Below are positions 34,566-46,657 of a stretch of DNA of 64,000 bases, one piece after another. Made by a program: the position numbers and the translations under genes. The notes below the pieces were generated by a model. The model was not told the DNA's origin and made no database searches. It saw only the letters and a program-made list of their open reading frames with translations. This DNA is from Perkinsus olseni (Eukaryota; Perkinsozoa; Perkinsida), in NCBI GenBank assembly GCA_013115125.1, contig JABANN010000121.1, positions 1-64,000 on the forward strand, in the 5' to 3' direction. Positions within the stretch are counted from its first letter, which is position 1; every line of letters starts with the position of its first letter.

Positions 34566-36440
34566 TTAACAGTTTCTTCTCTTCTTATCACCATTGCCCG
34601 CCTGTTCTGGGGACTTCTCTTGCGATAGATGCTCGCCTTGGGCTTCCCGAGGTGGGCTGTCAACTAGCTCAGAAGACTCCTTCTCAGGCGGGCTCTCGAC
34701 CTGCTCGGGAGACTCCTTGTTAGGGGGGCTTTCGAGCTCTTCCGGGGACTCATTTTCTGCAGTGCTTTCACCCTGTTCAAAAGACTCCTTCACAGGAGGG
34801 ATCTCGACCTGCTCTAAAGAGTTATCCGCGGGGGACCTCTCGAGTCGTTCAGGCTTCGACTCTTCTACCGCTGAATTGTCCACTTGTTCAAACAACTCCT
34901 CTTCTACTAGCTTGTCGGGTTGTTCGGTTTCCGACTCCTTTCCTGCTGGACCCTCGACTGGCACCTTCTCTGGAAGGCTGTTGACTCGTTCGGACGACTC
35001 CTCCCGAGATGCACTGTCGACTGGTCCGGACGAGGCCTTTTCTGGACGGCCTTCAGAGGCCCCACTCTCCGACGGGCTCTCCGTTTGTTCAGACGCCTCC
35101 TCTGGGTTGTCGACTACTCCAGGGGACTCCTTCTCTGGTGTGCTCTTGGCTTCCGCAGCCGATGCCTCCGCTGGACTGTCGACTGCTTCGGGAGCCTCTT
35201 TCCTTGGTGGGCTGTCAAGTCGGTCAGACGTCTCCTCTCGTACGGTACTGCCAACTCCTTCGGAAGATTCCTTCTCGGATGATAGCTCTGCATCCCCGTG
35301 AGGCTGCTCTTTTGAAGGCTTCTCATCTCCAACCTTCACCGGGACTTCCGCGGCATTGCCTCTAGATCCAGTGGAGACTGAGTCGCGCCCTGAAAGGACG
35401 CGAAAGCCCTCCTTTGAAATCGTGACACTCATCTCGAAAAATCCTGCCACTCTCCACAACAGACGCACTCCCTTAACAACGGTTTACTTCAGAAGTCCGA
35501 CAGGCTTTCACCTGGACCAGCAACTCCTCCCGGGTGCTGCGCAATCCGCAATAATCAGTCGAAAGAGCACAGATCACAGGCGCACTACAAAAAGCTACAT
35601 ATTCGCTGGATCCTCTACTCAGCCTCGGCGAGAATGCTCCAGGAATTTCCAGTAGTCAGAGGCGACGCGAATCGTGGCTGGTCCGAGAAATGGAGCTGAG
35701 GTGTCCGACTCGGATTCAACAGGCATCGAACGACACTCTCATTCCACCGTTGCTACCGCTCTTGGGACGTGGAGTACCGCCGCTCTTAACAGCCGAATCG
35801 GCTAGAGCTGTCAACTGGTTGATGTCCACCTTTCTAGACTGGATATCCTTCTCCCGCGCCTCGAGAATTCTGAAACACGCCCATCCACAGCTCAGCCGGC
35901 GGCTGCTGAGTGTGTCTAAGAGCCTATCTTTCGAAAAAAGGTTCCAGCCGTAGTGGACCGGAGACCACACATTCTGATACCTTCATAGTTTCACGCGACA
36001 GCAAGCAATGGTAACCGTTCTGCCCACGTGAATCCAAAGCGCTTCGATACTCGACTACCAATATCACTAAGACTCGTTAAAATATTTCCCTCACTACCTC
36101 GCCTCGTCATCATCCTTGCACAGACTATCACTCTGCACAACAGTAGGGTCGAAAGGCGGAGTGACGTCACCACCGTCCACCGCTGTGACCTACCACAAAG
36201 CCCAGGGCTCAAACACGACTGCTTTCCCCCCAGCCCAGCAAACGTCGCAACAAAAGTCCACGTCATCCGTGGGAGACTTCGCTTCTGGCCACTTCTCGTG
36301 CTATGATGGCTGATAGCAGGCATCATTTTGCCCGATCTGGCTCCATAGTGTGGAGTCCATACTTTCCAACACACTTTGATACGAATTTTCCAGTTCTCCA
36401 AGTTTACGGCGAGCGCCACATTCACGCGAGTGTCTATCAA
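34566..36440 (-). CDS. Ser/Glu/Pro repeat protein, minus strand, multi-exon
   Basis: The main exon runs from a CCTTTCAG acceptor near 35393 to a stop at 34566 (ending GNGDKKRRNC). It encodes about 270 residues of degenerate repeats with a period of about 12, for example SPPNKESPEQVE, SPPEKESSELVD, STAENESPEELE and IPPVKESFEQGE. Upstream candidate exons carry ILEAREKDIQSRKVDINQLT with ALADSAVKSGG (about 35870-35735), and TAVDGGDVTPPFDPTVVQSD (about 36185-36100). Such sequence is disordered and strongly acidic. The exon resembles the acidic linker exon of MIC60 (29839-29332) in composition, size class and the local acceptor sequence, so a MIC60-like paralogue is one idea, but I found neither a mitofilin domain nor a clear membrane helix here. 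The opposite strand is also open as a Ser/Cys-rich shadow. Confidence 0.5.
34590..35300 (-). repeat. Degenerate 36-bp tandem coding repeat
   Basis: About 20 imperfect copies of a unit close to 36 bases (12 codons) whose consensus translation on the minus strand is SPPxKESxExVx. Copies nearest 34650-34800 are the most regular; they decay towards 35300. This pattern fits slippage or unequal crossing-over within one exon. Confidence 0.6.
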
Positions 36441-36763
36441 CTGCCATAGCTTCTAAGTGCTACCACAATACCATAGTAAAAGTATTCTGATATCGGTTAT
36501 GACCAGTACTAGAAATGCGAGGATTACTACCTCACCCACAACTTCGTTCTCCTCTGCTGCTTTGCCCTCCAGAGCCTTTCCTAGACGTTCGTAACAACCT
36601 CCCTGATACGACACGAGATTACCCATACCGCAAGCGCATGAACAGAATAACTACAAACCACGAGTTCCCATAGTGGAAAAAGATCACACAAGACCCAAAA
36701 GAGCCATTACCCAACGCAACCAGAAGTGTCCAAGAAACGTAGAAATAACCACCTTCTTCACCT

Positions 36764-39700
36764 TCAGCCGGTCTCCGATAACGTGCTCGGCGGGTTGCTC
36801 GTAGCATCGGCCGCCACCGAAGATTCCTCAGGCGATGACGATGGGGCTGTTGGGGATGCAGACCAGCTTTGGTCGAATACGCTGTCCAGTGGCTCGCGGT
36901 CGAGCAGCAATATCGCCTCACAGTGGTAAGTATGAGGGAACATGTCAACCGGAATCTGAGTAGATGATTTGCGAAAAGAGTGGTACTGACTCTTCGACAT
37001 TCACGGACACCGACAAATCATGCAATACAACCCCCGCGCCACTACTGGCGTCACGGGATGGTGACAACAGCTCGCAAACGTGATTTACATATTACAATAA
37101 CTTTCGGCACAAGTATGCCGCTCTCCTCCTTCATTCCCTCCCGGCTCTCTGCTGCTGTGTAATCAGCCTCTGGTCTGCCAAACAAAGGGAGGTGGGTTTC
37201 ACATTTGCACGCATGCACACACCAAGATAGTATCCTTCTCACCTTGTAAGTTGTACAACATCTCTGCTCAGTGTATCCGGATTGCAGGATACGTAGACGA
37301 TCCTCGTGATGAACGCGCACTGCCTCAAGCATCGCAGGACCTGCGCGGGCAGCGGAAACATGACTCAACTTCAGTCACTCAAGGTCGAGTCGGAAAAATC
37401 GTAGCTAGGTAGTCGAAAGACTACTAATGAGAGCTGCACTCCAAGTTATGCAAGAAGAACCAAAGAATGCGACATACGCATAGGAATCAGCGCCCTCGAG
37501 TGCCGATGTCGGCTAGCTTACATTAGGGTGTAGTCCCGATCTAGGCGGGTCTACTATGACCGTCAACTTCTGATCACCCTGTATATCTGAGCATGCTTCC
37601 TTGATGACGTCCTCGATGGTCTCCTCAGCTCTCCCTGCGGACACAGTGGCTGCAATTGGGGGGGGGGGGCGAAAGTACACAGAATTCGTGTAGTATTTCG
37701 ACAAGGATATTGCCAAGCCTGCGCGTCTATTCAACCCGTGACACCAGGATTAATCCCCACGCTCACCAGCAATGAACTTTACTGCGTTTTCCAGCTTATT
37801 AGCTTTAGCCGACGCCTTTGCATCTTCAACTGCATCAGCAACAAGCTCCAGGCCGTAGACTCTAGGCTTACCGTCCGGCTTGGGCCCCAGGATGCTGGCG
37901 AAAACCTAAGAGAAAGATGCAGTAATCTAAAAAGAGGCGCTTGAAGTTCAAGCCTTGAACTGAGGCCCCCCTCGGTGAGGCAAAGAGCACGAACCTAGCC
38001 CGAAATCACGAAACAATCACTCCTAGATCCGATCCCAGCGTCTTCAGGCATAAACTCGTGGGTCCGCGAGCAGCATCAGGCGCTGGGTTAATCAGAGCCA
38101 AGGAAAGCGGAAGCGCACGTAATAATCTATCTCACCTGGGTTATAGTTCCCACTCCGGAGCATACATCAACTACTGCTGCCGGTAGTTTGCTAGAATCCA
38201 AATCCTTCAACGCAGGCATGTCGTCCCCATCTGCAGACCCAGTCAGAGCTAGTCGTACCTATACCAACTCATCAATCCTTGCTGAACGAGATGGAAACCC
38301 AGCAACCACAATGATCGCTCGTCGCGAGCGGATGTGACACCTTCCCGAGACCTACGGCAACAGTATAGAGCTTCTTGCACATGACCACGTTAGTCTGGAA
38401 GAAGGAGGCCGGCTGCAATGGGAACTCGAGGCCCAGCATGTCCATCACCACTCGAGTGTCACCATAAATCTGGCGAAACGAAAGCAGGCATGAAGCGATC
38501 ATTGACTCATTCCGCCCGGACTTCACTACATGATGAAGATCTTCCGTCTTCATGTCGCATGCATCGCTAACTCCGTTGTTGGTCTGCATGAATATCGAGC
38601 TTACCGGTACCTAAGAACCAACCCAAGCGATAAGCAGCCTAGACGATAATGGCACAGAAATTCGGCTAGTCATTTGAGAGGGACTGCGGTTTTATTGCGA
38701 TTGAATACGTGGTAATGATCTCACGGTCACACAGCCAGTTCGAAAACCTAGGCAACACGAGATTTACGAAGACACCGAAACGTCTTTGAATGAAAGTTGC
38801 ATACTCCATATCCCAGGATATACACCCAAGCTCGCACACGACGCAGTCGCTTCAGCACCTCTCCGCTCAACACAACACCGCTTCTCCCGTGCACCCCCTT
38901 TACTACAGGTAGATTCTTATTGCCAGAGCTCTCAGCCCACGCCTTTATAATATCAGTAGCCTTCTCGTATGGCTCACAGCACATAACAACCATGAGCATC
39001 TGGTTGCGCGTGGGTGACCATCTAAGCATGACTGAGCGCCATGTGCCGTTCTCTGAGAGGCAAGACATGAGTGGAAGACTGATCATGCTCAGGGTCGCCC
39101 TAGAAACAGCGCATAGGGCCTTCTTCAATCAAAAAGCAATTCAGTGTCTCAGGACCCCTAGTGTACTACTTTGGTGCCTCGAAAACGGTTTCACTTGATC
39201 GAAGTTATCCAGGACGAGTCTCCGGAGCTCCCCTTCTATCGCCTTCATACACTTAGGTATCTTTAGGCAACGCACGTAGAACAAGACACGCAGGAAGAGT
39301 TCGACCCAGTCAACTCAAATGGGCGCCATACCAACGGGTGTGATACCATGGTAACTTCACTTTAGGGGCTCTGTCTCAAAGGAAGAGCTCTTGTCTTCCG
39401 CGGAAATCACAAAATCATGCGCAGATCCTGATGTTATGCTTGACCATTGGATTGAGGACGCCATCAGTCACTCCAGTACGCAAAAGACTAGAAGTTACAC
39501 TGATTCCCAAGTTGAGATTTCCCACGCTCGATATAGCCTCGGAGACAGCTTCTCGCTACTACATGAGGTAGGGCTCCTCCCGATTCAACCAGTAGCTCAT
39601 GACCTTCGACTCTCCGTACGAAACCAACCTCCGGCTTGGTGCCTGAAGCAATGTGAGGGAATCACGGATGTCCAGGGGGACCCAGCGCCGGTCTTGTTAA

Positions 39701-42481
39701 TGTTGAATTCAGTAGCGCGAAATTCGGTTCGAATTTCGGAAAGCTCACTTTGCCCTCGCAATACAGAGCGAGCGTTGACTAGATGTATGTGCACTCGGCC
39801 TAGTTCCAGAACTCCGCAAGGTATAAACGCGACCACTCTACATTGAGACAGTTCCGTTAATTTACACGCGAACTCACAGGAGTACAGTCTCTGCCTTGGC
39901 GACCATAACCACCGCGAAATGTCACGAAGGCGGTGTTTACTAGGCAGGTTCATATCGACGTATCATTCCGTTTCATACATTGTAGGCATCAGAGAGTACT
40001 GCCCGGCTGGAACCGATATTACATTCAAAATCAGAGTATCCAATTGTGAATTCACACTTATTCCGATAACCTTCTAGATTCGACTCTGGGCTCCCAATGA
40101 TCTCGTGTACCGAGCAACCGGGTTTATTCTTATGAACCTGTCAACAAGCACGAATCAATGTAACCTAAGTGACCTGACTATTGTCTACACTCAAGAATTA
40201 CACTATTCATCACACTACACTAGGGAGGTGCAACAGACTTCACTACTTCCACTTTTCGATGTCCGATCGGATACGATTAGACCGTCAAAGACTGATCTTC
40301 TCTCTCTAATCTTAACGCAACACACTACTGTCAGAACCTTCAATTCCGACCTATGTTCAGCCGAGCGTGACTTGGTTTTGTCCAAGTCCAGCGAGGGCCC
40401 GTTCGAAGCGGTGCCAGTCCGACTCTGGCAATAATCTACTTCTTCCCTGACCCTTTTTATTACCCGGGCCCAGTTAGGGAATGAATACTGCCGCTTATCA
40501 CAATGAGCTTTAACCTGAGCAAAACGAATGTATGAACCTCTTATTTCGGCAAACAGCCCACGATTGCCAACGTCATTTCCGCTTCCCACGAAGCCGAGGA
40601 CCCCATCATGAAACCCATGAATCCGGGCGACGCAGATGAAGAACTCGATGCCTTCTCAAATTTTCATCTCGAGGGTTATCGTGAGACTTAGTTTGCGTTT
40701 TAAAAATTTGAGCCGGTTTCTCCTTTGACCCTCCGCAATTTCTAACGGTTTCCACTATAAACAATGGCGCTATATCTGACAGACGAGAATTCCTTAGCAC
40801 GCTAGAGCCTCTCACGCACATTGGACCTGTCTTCTCGCGCAAGCCTTCGAGCGAATGCTACTGACCTCTCTCGTGAAGTTCCGGGCAGCATGCATGATAA
40901 ACTGTTCTTTCAACCTCAGCTGTTCTGCATAGGAGTATGTAAACAGCGGTGCGCTCTTCTCGATGAGAGTCTCTGAACGCAGATTGCTGTACCGAAGGAC
41001 TCGCTCACACGTTTCGTGGCCTTAGTTGCGAGAAGTATGTCCTAGCACACTGATGATCATGGGCATTTCACGCGACTGGGATTGTCTCGCCGGAATCCAA
41101 TCCACCGTCAACGCTACAACATGCCCTCACTACGAATTTTCGGATCGACAAACGCCGTGTGATGCGCCACAGATAGCTTGCCGGGACTAGCTGATACCCT
41201 TCACGTCGGAAACTCCACGGGCTTGAATTTGAGCTGCGTGCGGAACCGCTGCAGGCATTCACAAGCTCAACTACGACTCCGAACTCCGAGCCACCGCATC
41301 GCACCAGCAGACAAGCGCGACCAATCGACGTTTCAGAACCCAAAGACCCCCGGATCGATCCCCGCATACTATCCTTCTCGTATTTCGCCTTCTCCCGCAT
41401 CTCCTTCAACGTGATATTCTCCATTCTCCTCTGCTTCCGCAGTGCGGCTCTCTCCTCTGTTTCAGACCGTGCCTTCCGGCTTCTCTTATTCCTCTCTCCT
41501 CGATAGAAGTCGTGTACATCCAGCTCGGCCCCCTTGCACTTCAACCCGGCGATCTGAGGTGATAACGTCATCAAGAAGCACCTCGGAACTTTACACTCGG
41601 TCAGACCCGAAAGCACATGCTCTTGTTCCCTGTAACACGCACCCGATCGGGTCATGCATAACACGCGCTATTTCGCGCTGATTTCGCGCCTAGACGCGCT
41701 GATTTCCTATTACATCTTTTTTAAACTGAGCAGTATCTGCAGCGCTCTTGAACTTGACAAACACGTAGCGTGCTTTTCCTGTGGCGGCATCGAGTGTATC
41801 TAAAGCACAGCGAATACAAATTCGTCCGAAGATCATAGAAAATCGTTTCGTTAGCCTTGCGACATTCAGGAAAATCCCCACAAAATGGTCTATGAAAATC
41901 ATTGTCCGTGTAAATTGGCCACGATGGTCCAAATGAACCTCTTCATGTGGCTCATCCCAACGTGCCAGGCGCCGCCACAGATTGAAAGAATATACATTCG
42001 AGTGTCGATGGCCAAACTGGCGATGTTATCACTTAATGAAAGGCTTTTCTAGAAGGAGCTCGTTATCTCGACTTCTACTGTGGATCGCGATTCTTATCAA
42101 TTCAGTATCTCGCCCAGAGTAGCCACAGATGACCGATTATTCCCTGAGGAACCTCTAGGTCCTTCTCGTGCATAAAATAATGGAAGAACGGAAGGAAACT
42201 TGTCCGAGTAGATACGAAACGTCCCCGTTACTACAGTCCACACTGGATTTCACTTCGCTATTGAACCACTCTGTTTTTGCCTTCTCTCCGATGTTGTTGA
42301 ACTTCTTGCAAAAGATCTGCAGTTTCAGAACATCTCCTTTCCGCTCCAATACCTGACGATGGTATCTTCAACTTCAGCGTGTACGATACGAAGCATGTCA
42401 AGTTTTGTCCACCCTGATTACATTCTGTGGTTCAGCAGGGGTTTGAGCCTCTGGAGAAATCGTTGACTGAGGCTCGGACAT
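36764..42481 (-). CDS. TRMT2A: TRMT2A-like tRNA (uracil-5-)-methyltransferase with N-terminal RRM
   Basis: SAM-dependent enzyme that makes m5U54 (ribothymidine) in the tRNA T-loop. The start is at 42481 (MSEPQSTISPEAQTPAEPQ, donor GTAATC). An RRM is spread over the next exons: VLERKGDVLKLQIFCKKFNN, then the RNP1-like segment KARYVFVKF near 41770. A charged linker follows (GAELDVHDFYRGERNKRSRK, RMENITLKEMREKAKYEKDS). The catalytic part is clear: GYRNKCEFTIGYSDFE (about 40075-40030), WSPTRNQMLMVVMCC (about 39030), FPLQPASFFQTNVVMCKKLY (about 38430-38365), motif I VVDVCSGVGTITQ (about 38180-38140), GLELVADAVEDAKASA, VIVDPPRSGLHPNV (about 37560-37520), IVYVSCNPDTLSRDVVQL (with the catalytic Cys, about 37300-37245) and the end VDMFPHTYHCEAILLLDR. 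The last about 40 residues are Ser/Pro-rich. With 5.7 kb and many introns, some over 300 bases, it is the longest gene here. Confidence 0.85.
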
Positions 42482-42637
42482 GAGGAATCTAGCCGCAAAA
42501 CTCTGCTCCACGATTGTAAGGGAAAAAATACGGGTCTTGCTCTCTCGCGTTTCCTTAACGGCCCATTGCGCTCGTGCACATCAGCATCTCATTCAGAACA
42601 CTACCGTACCCTCTCTTACTAGTTGTCGTTTCACCCG

Positions 42638-43754
42638 ATGTCGTCTGATAATAAGAAGACCGCTGAGGAGCCAACCGAGGAGCCCGTCGCTGGTTTTGAC
42701 GAGGCGGATGAGTTTGAGGAGTTCGAGCAAGAAGGTATTACTGTGACTTCTAGTACGTCCTTGTCCCACGCAGAAGCAGATCATGCTCGTTATGTCCTAC
42801 AAGTGAAAGTTGAGGAAGATAGAGCGCTACTGAACTGTAGCTCCGTTTAAGTTCAGCGAGCCATTCGAAAGCCGCTTCGTGTTTCCTACAGTATCATCAA
42901 CTGAGCATCTACCGGAGGAGTGTTCTGCGTCCATGGTGATCATGATAGTACTATCACTTCGCTTCAGACTGGACCATCCGTGGCCACCGAGCATCTACCG
43001 ACCTCAGCGGAGCAGCACCTGATGCTAATCAGTGGGAGACTAAGTGGGATGAAGCTGGCTGGGACGAGGAGGTACTGCTGGGCTAGCAAGGATGCTCAAC
43101 CTTGCGTATGCGCCGTTGATGGAAGCGTGGACGATATCGCAATAACCGCTTCGCTGGAGAGGCTTCATTCTGTGTGTATCCATCAGTCGACTTGCTCACT
43201 CGAGTATAACTTGTAGAAGCAGTGAGTGTCTGATTCCTGGTCTCCCAGAGCCCGGTAACCTCGTCGCGAGGTAATTCCGCACTTCAAAACCTGGCCGCAT
43301 GCTCACAAACGCTCGCGTCGTTCGGTGAGTGTAAATGCAGACATATTGTGAAATAGGGGGAAGTTTCTTCCGCGGTCCTTCCTCCTCTATCGTCGACTGC
43401 TAGTCAATGACTGGGCTGCCCCAGTAATTTTTTGCGTCTTGGATACCCCTGTGTCGTGTACTATGTATGGCATGATACGAGCTCGCGAGCAATAGCGCTT
43501 CACAACTACCAGCGCAAGTGTACGTTTTCTTCGCTGCGGAATCCTGCGAATCACCGTTTCATAGTAGCATCATCGTGAGCTAATAGGGCTCCATTTCTTA
43601 TATGCGCTGTCGTTGTCTAGCATGTAAAGTTCCTTGTAATCTTGCTTTTTGCGGGAGGACCAAAATTCAACAATCTGTCGTTCTTCAGGACCCGGACGAT
43701 TCCTTCCAGCAGAGATTAAAGACTGAAATAGAGAAAGCTAAGGCTCAGAAGTAA
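42638..43754 (+). CDS. SEM1: DSS1/SEM1, 26S proteasome lid and TREX-2/BRCA2-associated small acidic protein
   Basis: Small disordered acidic protein that stabilises the proteasome lid (RPN3/RPN7) and also serves in mRNA-export and recombination complexes. Three exons, 42638-42734, 42968-43071 and 43689-43754, join in phase to give 88 residues. Exon 1 has FDEADEFEEFEQE and splices to make EDW, matching the family's EFEEFxxEDW. Exon 2 ends QWETKWDEAGWDEE, the counterpart of VWEDNWDDD. Exon 3, DPDDSFQQRLKTEIEKAKAQ, is the C-terminal helix. All splice ends are GT-AG. Intron 2 is 617 bases, about ten times the usual intron here. It is divergently arranged with TRMT2A: the two start codons are only 157 bases apart, so they probably share a promoter region. 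Confidence 0.88.
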
Positions 43755-43901
43755 AGACGGATAGAGTTCACTTTTCAACTACTCCAGCATATTTGGTTCG
43801 AGTCTTTTCAATGTCTTGGGTGCACGGCGAATCAGGATGAAGTTACTTGATATATCGGGGGTGTGACGACAGCGATGTTGTTGCAGTTGTGATCACTCGT
43901 G

Positions 43902-46657
43902 TTGATGGAAGGATCGTACAAGGCCGTAGTGGCCGGTGCCGATGCCTCGCCCGATGCCTCCACAGTGTCAGGATGTGCTACGGGCGCTACGTCTGCCGCT
44001 ACAAGTTGGTCATCGTCCGCTCACTCTTTCGTGGATAGTCACCATGATGAGGTGGGCGGGGTAGTTGCAGCTGGTTGTATCATATGCCGAGGTTTGCTGC
44101 GCAACAAAACTGATTCAACGAGGCGTACGTGAGACATTAGTTTGAGTGACTGGCCGTCCGAAAAAGTATCTGTATACGTTGCCCTTTCGTGCGTCTTGTA
44201 CGATACCGATCACACGAATCAGTCCATACCTGAGCCTTCATAGCACGCTTCATCCGGCGCGCGGGGTAACTTGCTCTGTTCCTTTGACCTCTGCCGCGGA
44301 TTCGCTCTTGTTCTCAGCCAGCGTATAATGACCCAGTTCCTAAGATGCCTAGACCGGCCTATAAGAACCCTATAGTCAGGAAATTAAAGGTAGGACTAAC
44401 TTAATTAGGGACGGGTAATGAACCTTAATTCCAGGCAAGATTAACCTTTTCACCGTTCGTACTACTCCTTAGGGGCTCTCCGTAGTGGTTGTTGTTTGCA
44501 TGTAGCGCGAGTGTGTCCTCCGCTGACCATCGCACAACCGCCTTTCGAAGCTCTGTGTTATCTTGACGCCCGTGGTATGAGCTGGTGTTGATTAGGTATT
44601 TGTTGGGGGGTTGCCGCAAGGTCTACAAGAGAATGATCTGAAAGATTATTTCAATGACTTCGGCGATGCTGTTATCGAGGTTGAAATCAAAATGGACAAG
44701 GTGAGGCACGCTGAACGATTGCCGTGGCTGGGTGGGAGCACGGCTCCCAGGGTGGATTGATGGAATTCTATCGTTCGGACGATCGTGTCGAAGATGTTGC
44801 GTATAAGGCGTCTTCGTTCCATTGTTGAGCTGTGCAGAGGCATTTGCACCAGGACTTGAGTGGAATGCAAATGGTCTTTTGAAGGAATTCTCGTTGCGGC
44901 ATTTCACAGGTCACCGGTCGCTCGCGCGGGTTCGGCTTCGTTACTTTAATGAACGGAGACTCGACCAGACTTTTTAATAACAAACATAGGATCAAGAAGA
45001 AGGACATTGATGTTGATGAAGTACGGATGCGGGAATTGAACCTGCGGCCTTTCGTATGAGCTTTGCCTAGGTTACCGAGACAAAGATTTTCGTTGGTGGC
45101 CTCAATCCAGCTACGGGAGAGCAAGCCGTTATCGATTATTTCTCTAAGTGAGATCTCAGTGACGGCGGGCACTCGCTGTCGACGAATCCATTGCTGGATT
45201 GGTTATCCCTATTAACTTTAAAGCTTGAGACGCAGTCCTATCAAACCTCTGCTGGTGATTGTACCAAGGCTAATATCGGATTCCTACCCGTTGTTTACGC
45301 TGGCTCATCCGTAAACAGGACTACTGTGTGCGAGCGCGTCGAAGATAGTCGGGTATAGCTCTGCTGCCATGTACGAACACCTGGTACCACGGTGCCTGCG
45401 TAGCCGGGAATTCCCAGAGTGTTCAACAGTCGAGGGTTTTGGTTTTCTCATGAAAGTCTGGCTCACGTATCATCGTCGTTCACTTAGGTACGGTGCGATC
45501 GTGAATTGTGAATTAGCCTTCGACCATGCGGGTATGTCCAGAGGCTTTGCCTTTGTTATCTTTGAGGATGCTGAAGCTGTCCATGTATGGAGTTCTAAAG
45601 GCTCAGCGGAGCGATGCATTATTGCGCGTGCTCTATCAGAGAACTCTGGAAGCTTGCCCGACTGGCCACTCAATTGAAGATCGGATGGTCGACGTCAGGA
45701 GAGCTGAACCCCGCAAGAAGCTCCCGGTAATAGTGGTGAAACCTACACCCATGTTCTCCCTTCATTTATCGGCTCTTTCTTCGTCCTGACTATCATCGGG
45801 CCATCACTGGTGCATGAGAATCATCGACGGCTGCGTAGTCGGGTCCAATGCGGATCATCTTACACGTGTCTAGACCCCATCGCGATGCGCTCCCTGAATA
45901 TCTCGCTATGTCTCAGAATGGCCAATCGCTCTCCCAGAACATGTTCGGTGTGCCCGATCTTCGCCAAGGCGGTCCGATTAGGAACGGCTCGCCTCAGCAC
46001 TCTCCGGCTGCTCTCACGTAAGCCACTGAAGTGTTGAACTTGCTGGCTGAGGGCCAACGGTGGTGTGCCCTCACGGTCGACTGACATAATCTTGGGCAAG
46101 TTCGGGGTCAAAATATGTATCTTAGCGTAGCACTACCGGAACTTGCCGAGAAATCTGGAAGTGACCATCATTTGAGAAGCCCGGCCGGTCAAGATCAACC
46201 GTTCAGGGGCACGTTCTTGGCCGTGAATGGTCTCTCTCCGACAAGCACATCCTCTTCGACCACCTGCGGCTCCCCAACAGCTGCATCCTTCATGTTAGAG
46301 GGACGAGATGGGGCACCCGTGCAGAGGTAGGGCTCGAGCGGACTCGTCGATGTAGAACCTCGTGGTGCCAGTTATGACCCTCCATTTGGTGTCGTTGGAC
46401 CTCACTCGGGTTACGGTGGTTACGGAGGACCTAGTAAAGCTGCTTATCGGAAGATCAAATTGGCTGGGCCTCCAGGGTGAGTTGTGGATGGTAGACTTCT
46501 TCCATCATCGATGCGATTGCTAGCATCTCGGGACACCCGTTGTGTCCAGCTCGTATCATTCACAAATTCACTGTGATCATGTCGGAAGGCATCGATCACA
46601 ATATGTTAGGTATGGTTACGAGCACGGGAGTGGATATGGACAGTCCAGCGCAGCAGG
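43902..46657 (+). CDS. Two-RRM hnRNP-like RNA-binding protein (Musashi/DAZAP1 type)
   Basis: Nuclear or cytoplasmic RNA-binding protein with two RRMs and a Gly/Tyr-rich tail. RRM1 exons are LQENDLKDYFNDFGDAVIEV (44621-44700) and TGRSRGFGFVTLMNGD with RIKKKDIDVDE (44910-45020). RRM2 exons are TKIFVGGLNPATGEQAVIDY (RNP2 IFVGGL; 45071-45147) and YGAIVNCELAFDHAGMSRGF, containing RNP1 RGFAFVIF (from 45488), then MVDVRRAEPRKKLP, the standard RRM2 exit. C-terminal exons carry PHSGYGGYGGPSKAAYR (about 46400-46460) and YGYEHGSGYGQSSAAGNE (ending about 46657). A possible first coding exon is the ATG at 43902 (MEGSYKAVVAGADASPDAST), with Ser/Ala-rich composition, but the exon with RNP2 of RRM1 is not found, so the 5' half is uncertain. 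A tRNA B-box-like motif lies in the short intron at 45021-45070. Confidence 0.72.

Noticed and set aside
34594-35301. A 235-codon Ser/Cys/Gly repeat ORF on the plus strand
   Set aside because: It is the complement of the Glu/Pro repeat exon, has no ATG at its start and no splice context; the minus strand has a good acceptor and stop.
45021-45090. Possible tRNA gene on the minus strand
   Set aside because: The T-arm nearly pairs, but there is no D-arm or acceptor stem, and the stretch is an intron plus the RRM2 exon of the sense gene.
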